From: Hymenobacter sp. BT18
GTDB taxonomy: Bacteria; Bacteroidota; Bacteroidia; Cytophagales; Hymenobacteraceae
Assembly: GCF_012273015.1 (NCBI RefSeq)
Contig: NZ_CP050954.1
Span: 1,674,001-1,738,000 of the forward strand
Length of the DNA stretch: 64,000 bases
Direction: 5' to 3'
Positions 18,543 through 25,672 of the stretch are shown here, one piece after another (within the stretch, counting starts at the first letter, position 1; each line of letters starts with the position of its first letter). Below the pieces are notes generated by a model. It made no database searches. It saw only the letters and a program-made list of their open reading frames with translations, and was not told where the DNA came from. The position numbers were made by a program, and so were the translations under genes.

Positions 18543-19172
18543 ATGCCTGATTCTACGCTCTCCGCGGCTACCCCTGCTCCTCACTGGTTTCCCAAGCTGC
18601 TGCTGGCGCTCTACCTGATCGAGTTTAGCGTGTTGGCTATCAACCCCGCCGACCGCGGCACCTGGTGGGCCGAGAACCTGCCCATTCTGCTCATCGTTGG
18701 CGCGTTGGTGGTGCTGTATCTCCGAGGAATCCGGTTTTCCAACACGGCCTACCTGCTGATGAGCGTGCTGATTTTCATGCACACCGTCGGCGGCCACTAT
18801 ACCTTCGAGAAAGTACCCTTTGACTGGTTTAACAACCTGTTTGGGTTTAAGCGCAACATGTACGACCGGGTGGCACACTTTTCCGTGGGCTTTTACGCCT
18901 TCCCGATTATTGAACTCACGGACCGCTTCGGCACCATTCGTAGGCGCTTTATCAGCTACCTGTTTCCCCTCTGTGTTATCGGAACCGTTGCCATGGCCTA
19001 CGAGCTGATTGAGTGGGTTTACGCCGAAGTAGCGGGTGGCAGTGCCGGCGCGGCCTTCCTCGGCAGCCAGGGTGATATCTGGGACGCCCAGAAAGATATG
19101 CTGGCCGATACCAGCGGCGCGGTGGTGGCGTTGCTTATTTATGCGCTGAGCAGCAGAAAGAATAACCGGTAA
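18543..19172 (+). CDS. DUF2238 (YjdF-like) integral membrane protein
   Basis: 209 residues with five to six predicted membrane segments. Conserved family features are visible: HTVGGHYTF near 80, RNMYDRVAHFSVGF, then YELIEWV with E and W in a membrane segment, and the QGDIWDAQKDMLAD motif near the end. The family is widespread and of unknown function. The His/Asp/Glu residues in membrane segments suggest ion or small-molecule handling, but this is not established. It is divergent from the cyclophilin gene. Confidence 0.9.
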   Translation: MPDSTLSAATPAPHWFPKLLLALYLIEFSVLAINPADRGTWWAENLPILLIVGALVVLYLRGIRFSNTAYLLMSVLIFMHTVGGHYTFEKVPFDWFNNLFGFKRNMYDRVAHFSVGFYAFPIIELTDRFGTIRRRFISYLFPLCVIGTVAMAYELIEWVYAEVAGGSAGAAFLGSQGDIWDAQKDMLADTSGAVVALLIYALSSRKNNR

Positions 19173-19235
19173 GCGAGTGAACTAAGCGAAACCGAGCCAA
19201 TTTGTCCGAAGAAGTCAAACCCGTTACCTAAGTAT

Positions 19236-19272
19236 AAAGCCCTTAGTCGTTGTGTACGACTAAGGGCTTTTC
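19236..19272. terminator. Bidirectional terminator between DUF2238 and hemC
   Basis: A 15-bp perfect stem (AAAGCCCTTAGTCGT / ACGACTAAGGGCTTT) with a 5-base loop sits between convergent genes. T-rich flanks on both strands suit termination from both sides. Confidence 0.85.
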
Positions 19273-19339
19273 CTATTAGCTGGCTCTGCACGTTAGCGAG
19301 GCCTGCTTCGTGGCCTCGCTTTCGGCCTGGCTCTAACGG

Positions 19340-20284
19340 CTACATGTTTTCGTCGCGCACGCGGCGGATGTCGTCCAGTATTTCCCGGCCGCCGCGCGCC
19401 AGCACACTTTCGGCTACCCGCACCCCCAACTCCTCCGCCCCGGCTACCGGTGCTGACTGGGTTTCTTCAATAAACTGCTGCCCATCGAGGCTGATGAGGC
19501 CCCCGTGCAATGTCACCTCGCGGCCATCGGCGGAAAGCGTAGCCAGCGCGAAAGAAGGGATGCTGCACCCACCTTCCATGGTGCGCAGAAAAGCGCGTTC
19601 GGCCGTCAGGCACACGTGCGTGGCCGCGTGATCCAGCACCCGGCGCAACTCGGCCTTTAAAGCGGGGTCCAGACTGCGGGCACACTCAATGGCCACGCTG
19701 CCCTGGCCCGTAGCCGGGATATACTGCGTTTCAGGTAACACATGGCGAATAAGCTGGTCGTATTCCATCCGGTGTACGCCGGCATACGCCAGTACCAGGG
19801 CATGATACTGACCTCCTTCCAGCTTGCGCAGGCGCGTCTGAAGGTTGCCGCGGGCTTCGGCGGTGGTGGCGTGGGGCAGGAAGCGGCGCAGCATGGCCTT
19901 GCGGCGGGTGCTGCTGGTTCCGAGCACCAAGTCGGGCCGCTGTAGATCGAGCGCGGGGTCGAAGCTCACGATAACGTCATTGACCTTTTCGCGCTCCATA
20001 AAAGCCAGCAACTCCAGATCGGCTGGAATGGTGCTCTGCACATCCTTGGCGCTGTGCACGGCAATGGTGGTATGCCCAGTGCGCAGGCTCTCTTCCAACT
20101 CCTCGGTAAAAACCCCCTTCGCCCCGATTTTATCGAGGGAGCGGTCCAGTACGACGTCGCCCTTGGTGGTGATGATGACGATTTCCGGTACGAACCCAGC
20201 CGCCGACAGACAATCTGCCACGTGATGCGCCTGCCACAGCGCAAGCTTACTGCCTCGGGTACCGATACGAATGGTGGTTTGCAC
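19340..20284 (-). CDS. hemC: Hydroxymethylbilane synthase (porphobilinogen deaminase)
   Basis: 314 residues from a GTG start. It polymerises four porphobilinogen molecules into hydroxymethylbilane for haem synthesis. The family signature I-R-I-G-T-R-G-S-K-L-A-L-W-Q is at residues 5-18, the active-site Asp region in HSAKDVQ, the Arg pair in GTSSTRRKAML, and the cofactor-binding Cys in EGGCSIP near residue 240. Length is normal. No other haem gene is adjacent. A -7 box TATCTTTG lies about 70 bases upstream on the same strand (20358-20351). Confidence 0.97.
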   Translation of the reverse strand: MQTTIRIGTRGSKLALWQAHHVADCLSAAGFVPEIVIITTKGDVVLDRSLDKIGAKGVFTEELEESLRTGHTTIAVHSAKDVQSTIPADLELLAFMEREKVNDVIVSFDPALDLQRPDLVLGTSSTRRKAMLRRFLPHATTAEARGNLQTRLRKLEGGQYHALVLAYAGVHRMEYDQLIRHVLPETQYIPATGQGSVAIECARSLDPALKAELRRVLDHAATHVCLTAERAFLRTMEGGCSIPSFALATLSADGREVTLHGGLISLDGQQFIEETQSAPVAGAEELGVRVAESVLARGGREILDDIRRVRDENM

Positions 20285-20350
20285 AGCAGAACGAACTAGT
20301 TGGGATTATGCCGGCCGGCGCATTTCTTTGCGGCCGCCGGCTACTTCCGA

Positions 20351-20358
20351 CAAAGATA
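20351..20358 (-). promoter_or_regulatory. Promoter -7 box of hemC
   Basis: TATCTTTG on the minus strand fits the TAnnTTTG consensus. No good -33 box is seen at the usual distance. Confidence 0.45.
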
Positions 20359-20515
20359 CGCCCTGTCGGCTGGCTTCCCGGCTATAGACTTTTTAGCACG
20401 TACTATAGCAAATTAGCAACGTGTATTTTTCTCCCATAGAGGCCATTTGAGCCCTTTTTTGAGCACGGCTCTGCGCTCAACACAGGGTTGCGCTGGGCTG
20501 TCTTCCGCTAAAAAA

Positions 20516-21652
20516 TCAGGCTTGACGCAGCAGCTCGGCCAGGCGCAGGGAGGTATCCACGAACACCATGCGCGGGTTAGCATTACGCTCCACGTGGTAG
20601 TGAGCATCGTTGAGCTGCTGGGTGAGCGGCCCGGCGTTGCGGGGCGTTACAAAGCGGCTGAAGCCCTGCACGAACGGCTGCTCGGCGGTGGGCAGGTGCG
20701 GCACCAGCTGAGGGTCGAGGCCGAAGAGCAGGACCTTGCGCAGGGCAGTGAGGGCGTAGTGCAGAAACTCCTTCTGGTTTTCGCGGCCCAGCTTCTGGAA
20801 CTCGTCACTCTTCTCCAGCATCTCGCTCACTTTGTTGCCGTAGCAGGTGCGCATCCAGGCCGCAAACAAGGTAAAATAGTCGTGGTCATCAGTGGCAGTG
20901 CTTTGGGCCGCCAGGGCCCGGCCAATGTTGCCCTCGGCCAGCAACGCCAGCTGACGCGCTTTGGCTTCCGGCACTTTCTGCTCGTCGCGCAGCCAGTGGG
21001 TAAGCTCCTCCTCGGCGAGGGCGCGCACCACCACGGGCTGCACCCGGCTAATGATGGTAGGCAACAGCTGCTCGGGCGCGTAGCTTACCAGCAGGAACAC
21101 CGTAGCTGGTGGCGGCTCTTCCAGCAGCTTGAGCACGGCATTGGCGGCGGCCGAATGCATCAGCTCGGGCAGCCAGATAACAACAATTTTGAACTGCGCC
21201 TCAAACGCCTTAAGCGAAACCAGGCGCAGCAGCTGCAGGCTTTCCTCTTTGGATATGCTGCCCTGCTTATTGTCGGCCCCGATGGCCTGCATCCAGTCGT
21301 TGAGGCCCTGGTAGGGGTTTTCGAGGACGAAGGCCCGCCACTCGGCCGCAAACTTGCTGCTGACGGCATCCTTGGCTACGGCCTTCGTCGTCGTGACGGG
21401 CACGATGAAGTTGAGGTCAGGATGAACCAGCTTATCAATTTTCTGGCAGCTGGAACACTGCCCGCAGGAATCGTCGGCCGCTTCAGCCCGGTTTTCACAG
21501 TTCAGGAATGCCGCGTAGGCCAGGGCCAGGGTGAGGGCGGCGGAGCCCTCAGCGCCCCGAAACAGCTGGGCATGGGCCACATGGTTGCGGCGCACACTCT
21601 GGCGCAGCACCTGCTTCACTGCCTGCTGACCAGGAATATCCGAAAAGCGCAT
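20516..21652 (-). CDS. holB: DNA polymerase III subunit delta' (clamp loader)
   Basis: 378 residues. The N-terminal AAA+ domain starts MRFSDIPGQQAVKQVL and has the degenerate P-loop GAEGSAALT expected of the non-hydrolysing delta' subunit. A zinc module with Cys52, Cys63, Cys66 and Cys69 (C-x10-C-G-Q-C-S-S-C) follows. Further on come V-V-I-W-L-P-E-L-M, L-L-K-L-L-E-E-P-P and S-R-V-Q (sensor region). The C-terminal part is the lid and collar domain. It helps load the sliding clamp. In many relatives holB lies near gldH and ricT; here they are 8 kb apart. Confidence 0.93.
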   Translation of the reverse strand: MRFSDIPGQQAVKQVLRQSVRRNHVAHAQLFRGAEGSAALTLALAYAAFLNCENRAEAADDSCGQCSSCQKIDKLVHPDLNFIVPVTTTKAVAKDAVSSKFAAEWRAFVLENPYQGLNDWMQAIGADNKQGSISKEESLQLLRLVSLKAFEAQFKIVVIWLPELMHSAAANAVLKLLEEPPPATVFLLVSYAPEQLLPTIISRVQPVVVRALAEEELTHWLRDEQKVPEAKARQLALLAEGNIGRALAAQSTATDDHDYFTLFAAWMRTCYGNKVSEMLEKSDEFQKLGRENQKEFLHYALTALRKVLLFGLDPQLVPHLPTAEQPFVQGFSRFVTPRNAGPLTQQLNDAHYHVERNANPRMVFVDTSLRLAELLRQA

Positions 21653-21723
21653 GGGTTACGTTGTTGTCAGGTTGTGAGCAAGCTAAGGCTTTTGGGCCGC
21701 TGATCTTCCTGCCGTCGTCTACT

Positions 21724-22962
21724 TTAAAGCTCCACGCCACGCTCGGCCGCCGCCGGCCCAGAACGCTCCCACACCCGGTCTTTCACCGTGAGTTCGTATA
21801 CATGGCGCAGCAAGTCCTGTTCCGTTTGGTCGAACTCCAATTGGCGGCGCGCCATCACCCGCTCGGCTACTTCGGCCGCTTTTGGCAGCTTAAAGGTTTC
21901 GAAGCCGGCGGCCCCGCCCCAACTGAAGCTTGGAATGAAGGTGCGCGGAAAACCGGCCCCGAACACGTTGGCGGCCACGCCCACCACTGTACCGGTGTTG
22001 AACATGGTATTGATGCCGCACTTGCTGTGGTCGCCCATCATAAGCCCGCAAAACTGCTGCCCGGTGTTGACGAACCGCCCGGCTGCGTGGCTCCAGATTT
22101 TGACGGGCGCGTAGTTGTTCTTGAGGTTGGAGGTATTCGTATCGGCGCCCAGGTTGCACCACTCCCCTATCACGGAGTTGCCCAGGTACCCATCGTGGCC
22201 TTTGTTGGAGTAGCCCAGGATAATGCTGTTGCCAACCTCCCCCCCAACCTTGGAAAACGGGCCTACGGTGTTGTCGCCGCGCATTTTGGCGCCAGCATTG
22301 ATATGGCTACCCTCACAAAGGGCCAGCGGCCCGCTGATGATGGCCCCCTCGTGCACCTGGGAGTTTTTCCCGAGGTAAATAGGGCCATTCTCGGCGTTTA
22401 GAATAGCCGCCCGAATTTTCACGCCCGGCTCAATAAAGACGTTTTCCGGCGCATACACAATGGTGTGCGCGTCGCCCACCGGCTCCGACTGCCGGCCACG
22501 GGTAAGCAGGGCAAAGTCCCGGCGAATTTCGGCCCCGTTGTAGAGGAAAAGATGCCAGGGCTGCCGGATAACGGTTACCGGCTCGGCTACCTCCCGGGTG
22601 CGTTGAAATCCTTCCTGAATCAGCTCGGCTACCTGAGTAGCATCGGCCAGATGGGCTGCAACCAACAGCTCTTCGCAGAACAGTGCCTCGCCCGGCTGCA
22701 GGGCCAGTACCTGCTCGGCCAGCAGCTCATCGGCACACACGGCGCCGTTGATAACCAGCGCGGGTCCCTGCGTATCGCCGGCGGGAAACTTAGCCTGCAG
22801 GTACGGCTCGGTGAGGTAGCCTACCTGCGCTGCGCCCAGGCGGCGCTGCCATTTTTCGGCCAGCGTGAGAATGCCGCAGCGCAGGGCCGCCACCGGCCGC
22901 GTGAAGGTAAACGGAAGCAAATGCGGCCGGATGGCCGGATCGTCGAAAAGCAGAACGTGCAT
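21724..22962 (-). CDS. GlmU-family sugar-phosphate nucleotidyltransferase/acyltransferase-like protein
   Basis: 412 residues. The Bacteroidota GlmU-family start (VLLFDDPAIRPHLLPFTFTRPVAALRCGI) carries the R-P motif of the nucleotidyltransferase-like half, and a left-handed beta-helix of hexapeptide repeats fills about 175-330 (IYLGKNSQVHEGAIISGP, LGADTNTSNLKNNYAPV, GDHSKCGINTMFNTGTVVGV). The true GlmU loop L-x-G-G-x-G-x-R-M is absent, so it is not a typical GlmU; this family usually sits beside cell-envelope genes and its reaction is not established. It is co-directional with holB (71-base gap). Confidence 0.85.
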   Translation of the reverse strand: MHVLLFDDPAIRPHLLPFTFTRPVAALRCGILTLAEKWQRRLGAAQVGYLTEPYLQAKFPAGDTQGPALVINGAVCADELLAEQVLALQPGEALFCEELLVAAHLADATQVAELIQEGFQRTREVAEPVTVIRQPWHLFLYNGAEIRRDFALLTRGRQSEPVGDAHTIVYAPENVFIEPGVKIRAAILNAENGPIYLGKNSQVHEGAIISGPLALCEGSHINAGAKMRGDNTVGPFSKVGGEVGNSIILGYSNKGHDGYLGNSVIGEWCNLGADTNTSNLKNNYAPVKIWSHAAGRFVNTGQQFCGLMMGDHSKCGINTMFNTGTVVGVAANVFGAGFPRTFIPSFSWGGAAGFETFKLPKAAEVAERVMARRQLEFDQTEQDLLRHVYELTVKDRVWERSGPAAAERGVEL

Positions 22963-23050
22963 TGGGGAAAGCGTTTCGCTGGTAGCCGGCAGCCAGCAGC
23001 ATCACAAAGGCAAGGGGAATGAGTGGGGACTCGGGGTCAAATTTGGCAAA

Positions 23051-23084
23051 TAAAAAACTCCCTCCGATGGTCGGAGGGAGTCTC
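23051..23084 (-). terminator. Terminator of the L31 gene
   Basis: A perfect stem of about 11 bp (ACTCCCTCCGA / TCGGAGGGAGT, loop TGG) is followed on the minus strand by a T-run. Confidence 0.85.
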
Positions 23085-23132
23085 GTATCAAACCCAGAGC
23101 CTGCAGCGAGTAGCCACAAGCTCCACACAGGC

Positions 23133-23378
23133 TTACTTCTTCTGGTAGCGGTTGCGGAATTTTTCCACGCGGCCAGCCGTGTCGATAAACACGTTTTTGC
23201 CGGTGTAGAAGGGGTGCGACGCCGAGCTAACTTCCACCTTGATAACGGGGTAGGTTTTGCCGTCTTCCATCGTAACCGTCTCGTTCGAGGTCATCGTCGA
23301 ACGGGTAATGAATTTGAAGTCGCTTGAAGTGTCCTGAAACACCACTTCACGATACTGGGGGTGGATGTCTTTTTTCAT
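23133..23378 (-). CDS. rpmE2: Ribosomal protein L31, type B (zinc-independent)
   Basis: 81 residues beginning [23 protein letters not shown] and the R-V-E-K-F-x-x-R-Y end are typical of L31. It has no cysteines, so it is the type B paralogue without a zinc site; this form is often the only L31 in Bacteroidota. The ATG at 23378 was chosen over an upstream in-frame ATG (23435) because the latter lies inside the promoter's -7 box. Confidence 0.96.
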   Translation of the reverse strand: MKKDIHPQYREVVFQDTSSDFKFITRSTMTSNETVTMEDGKTYPVIKVEVSSASHPFYTGKNVFIDTAGRVEKFRNRYQKK

Positions 23379-23432
23379 GGTCGGGGTTCCCGTTAAAACC
23401 TTGTCTGCCTGCCGATTTTGCGGAAGGGAGTG

Positions 23433-23462
23433 CAAAGGTACAGTGTAACGTCATAATTCAAA
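23433..23462 (-). promoter_or_regulatory. Bacteroidota promoter of rpmE2
   Basis: On the minus strand TTTG (23462-23459), an 18-base spacer and TACCTTTG (23440-23433) match the -33/-7 consensus closely. The leader to the ATG is about 50 bases. Confidence 0.8.
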
Positions 23463-23693
23463 AGCCTTTGCCGGCTTTTTCCTTTTTTCGTGCTTTTTCC
23501 GCCTGTCAGCCCACGCCCTCAGCCCTTTAGGCCCTGGGCCGCTGCCGGGCAGCTACTGCAAGCACCGGGACGGTGCGCCCTCCCTGCAGTAGCCGGCCCG
23601 GCCCATTCTGCGGGCGTTGGGTGGCCGTTCCCCGGTTTTTTCGTTGGTTTACGATTCTTCCCTTCTGGTTTTCTCCTCTACCATATTCCGCCC

Positions 23694-24287
23694 GTGCGCC
23701 TCTGCTTTGCCTCCAACAATGCCCACAAGCTTGCCGAAATCCGCCCTCTGCTGCCCGCTGGCCTAGAGCTGCTGAGCCTCGAAGCCATTGGTTGCCACGA
23801 GGAACTCCCCGAAACCCGTGATACGCTCGAAGGAAATGCCCTGCAGAAGGCCGAGTACGTGTGGGAGCATTACGGCGTGGCCTGCTTTGCCGATGACACC
23901 GGCCTGGAGGTAGAGGCCCTGCACGGGGCACCCGGCGTATACTCGGCCCGCTACGCCGGTCCCCAGCGCCTGGCCGCCGACAACGTGCAGAAACTGCTCC
24001 AGGAGCTGCACGACCAAGCTAACCGGGCGGCGCGCTTCCGCACCGTGGTAGCCTTGGTAGGCCTCACGCCGGAACCCCAGCTGTTTGCAGGCGAAGTACG
24101 CGGGCTGATTACGGAAGAGCCAAAGGGGAACGGTGGCTTTGGCTACGACCCCGTGTTTCAGCCCACTGAGGGCAACGGGCAGACCTTCGCGGAAATGGAA
24201 CTGGCCGCCAAAAACCACATCAGCCACCGCGGCCGGGCCGTTGCGCAGTTGGTTTCGTACCTGCAGACGGAGTGGTCGGCGGCGTAA
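23694..24287 (+). CDS. rdgB: Non-canonical purine NTP pyrophosphatase (RdgB/HAM1)
   Basis: 197 residues from a GTG at 23694, which puts the family start RLCFASNNAHKLAEI at residue 2. An earlier in-frame ATG (23490) would add 68 residues rich in Pro/Trp that no family member has. The substrate site S-N-N-x-x-K, the catalytic F-A-D-D-T-G-L-E, Y-S-A-R-Y-A-G and the F-G-Y-D-P-V-F motif are all present. It hydrolyses ITP and XTP to monophosphates and keeps them out of DNA. Length matches the family (about 195). Confidence 0.95.
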   Translation: MRLCFASNNAHKLAEIRPLLPAGLELLSLEAIGCHEELPETRDTLEGNALQKAEYVWEHYGVACFADDTGLEVEALHGAPGVYSARYAGPQRLAADNVQKLLQELHDQANRAARFRTVVALVGLTPEPQLFAGEVRGLITEEPKGNGGFGYDPVFQPTEGNGQTFAEMELAAKNHISHRGRAVAQLVSYLQTEWSAA

Positions 24288-24370
24288 GCCTCCGCTAGTG
24301 CCCACCGGCAAGCTCCTGCCGTAGCCGAGGAAAGTTTAAGCCGGGGGCACCCGTTGAGCTGCCGATGTAT

Positions 24371-24378
24371 TACTTTTG
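24371..24378 (+). promoter_or_regulatory. Promoter -7 box of udk
   Basis: TACTTTTG matches TAnnTTTG, 39 bases before the chosen ATG. It also argues against the upstream in-frame start at 24354, which would precede it. Confidence 0.55.
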
Positions 24379-24416
24379 CAGGGTTGGCCCCACTGCAACG
24401 GGCAACATCCCACCCC

Positions 24417-25043
24417 ATGCAAAAACCTTTTCTGGTCGGTATTACGGGCGGTAGCGCCTCCGGCAAAACCACTTTCCTGCGCCGCCTGCTGGCCTCATTC
24501 CCGGAGCAGGATATTTGTCTGATTTCGCAGGACAACTACTACCACCCGCGCGAAACCCAGCAGGTAGACGGCAACGGCGTCACGAACTTCGACCTGCCCA
24601 GCAGCATCGACTCGGCGGCCTATGCCAACGATGTGCTGCGCATCAGCCAGGGTTTGGAGGTACGGCGGCCGGAGTATACTTTCAACAACCCCAATGCCCC
24701 AGTTAAAGAGTTGGTCTTCAAGCCGGCACCCATTGTCGTAGTCGAGGGCATTTTTGTGTTCTACTTTGAAGAGGTGGCCCGGCTGCTCGATTTAAAGGTG
24801 TACATCGATGCCCGGGAGCACGTGAAGGTGCTGCGCCGCATTGTGCGCGACCGGGACGAGCGGGGGTACGACCTGGAAGATGTGCTCTACCGCTACACCA
24901 ACCACGTAGCGCCTACCTACGAGAAATACATCAAGCCTTTCAAGCAGGATGCGGACCTGATTATTCCCAACAACCACCATTTCGACCGGGGTTTGGAAGT
25001 ACTGGTGTCGTTCCTGAAAAGCAAAATAGCCGTTGGGGCCTAA
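24417..25043 (+). CDS. udk: Uridine kinase
   Basis: 208 residues beginning MQKPFLVGITGGSASGKTT, with the P-loop G-G-S-A-S-G-K-T at about 10-17. DNYYHP, F-D-L-P-S-S-I-D and the E-G-I-F-V-F motif are typical of the phosphoribulokinase/uridine kinase family, which phosphorylates uridine or cytidine in pyrimidine salvage. R-R-I-V-R-D-R-D-E-R-G-Y is the lid/substrate segment. Length is standard. A GC-rich terminator follows. Confidence 0.95.
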   Translation: MQKPFLVGITGGSASGKTTFLRRLLASFPEQDICLISQDNYYHPRETQQVDGNGVTNFDLPSSIDSAAYANDVLRISQGLEVRRPEYTFNNPNAPVKELVFKPAPIVVVEGIFVFYFEEVARLLDLKVYIDAREHVKVLRRIVRDRDERGYDLEDVLYRYTNHVAPTYEKYIKPFKQDADLIIPNNHHFDRGLEVLVSFLKSKIAVGA

Positions 25044-25064
25044 TAAAGCCGCCCCGCAAACCCG

Positions 25065-25106
25065 CTTGCACTGCCGCCTCCCCCAAGAGGCGGCAGTGCT
25101 GCTTTT
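25065..25106 (+). terminator. Terminator after udk
   Basis: A 12-bp perfect stem (CACTGCCGCCTC / GAGGCGGCAGTG) with a 6-base loop is followed by CTGCTTTT, 25 bases after the stop. Confidence 0.85.
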
Positions 25107-25163
25107 CAGGCCAGCTGGTTAGCCAAAGCAGGCAGGTTGTTTTTCCTGCCCGCTGGTTTTGGT

Positions 25164-25171
25164 TATATTTG
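25164..25171 (+). promoter_or_regulatory. Promoter -7 box before the small protein at 25188
   Basis: TATATTTG fits TAnnTTTG and lies 16 bases before the ATG, giving a very short leader. A TTG at 25137-25139 is 24 bases upstream of it, longer than the usual 19-21 spacing. Confidence 0.5.
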
Positions 25172-25187
25172 CACTTCGTATTTCGCA

Positions 25188-25565
25188 ATGACGCTGACTC
25201 TCAACCCGTTTCTTACTCGCTTGCGGCTGGTGCTGCTCCAACTTACCCTGCTGTGGGTATTGGGGCTGAACCACCAGGCCGTGGCTATGTACCGGGTTGT
25301 GGCTGCGGCCCCCGGTCATGCTACCCGGGTAGGAGCCGCCCCCAAGGGAGCTGTTGTCAAGCAGAAAGTAACCCTGGAAGCCACGGCTCCGCTGGGCGTG
25401 TGGCTGGCCCCCGCCACTGAGGCATGGCTGCCGCCCGTGCCGGTGCTGCCGGGCTGGCCCCTGCCCACGCGGGCCTCGATTGTTGGAGCACCGCGCCCCT
25501 GCGCCGTGCCCGATGCCTTCCGCACGCGCCTGCTGGGCGCCTCGGTGTCGCCCCACGCCCCCTAA
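25188..25565 (+). CDS. Small putative exported protein, unknown
   Basis: 125 residues from the ATG that follows the promoter box. An N-terminal basic/hydrophobic segment (about 8-30, LRLVLLQLTLLWVLGL) looks like a signal peptide or membrane anchor. The rest is Pro/Ala/Val-rich with no recognised domain. I do not recognise the family. The gene sits between udk and secDF in the same direction and has a promoter of its own, which supports it modestly. Confidence 0.45.
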   Translation: MTLTLNPFLTRLRLVLLQLTLLWVLGLNHQAVAMYRVVAAAPGHATRVGAAPKGAVVKQKVTLEATAPLGVWLAPATEAWLPPVPVLPGWPLPTRASIVGAPRPCAVPDAFRTRLLGASVSPHAP

Positions 25566-25577
25566 ATGACAATAATT

Positions 25578-25636
25578 AATGAGCAATGAAGAAGGAAGAA
25601 TTGCCAGTGCGCAGTCTTCCTTCTTCATTGCTCATT
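25578..25636. repeat. 22-bp perfect inverted repeat upstream of secDF
   Basis: The arms 25578-25599 and 25615-25636 are exact reverse complements (purine-rich AATGAGCAATGAAGAAGG type) with a 15-base spacer. Part of the right arm recurs at about 25641-25660. A related purine-rich run is at 55041-55075. It is probably a short interspersed repeat that would form a hairpin in the secDF leader. Confidence 0.7.
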
Positions 25637-25672
25637 CTTGCTTGCTCATTCTTCATTGCCATTTCTTTCTAC

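Noticed and set aside
20447..21703. A 418-codon plus-strand frame over holB
   Set aside because: Antisense to the convincing holB gene and lacking any recognisable motif.
23490..23693. An extended N-terminus for the RdgB protein
   Set aside because: The added 68 residues are Pro/Trp-rich and unlike the family; the GTG at 23694 gives the conserved start.
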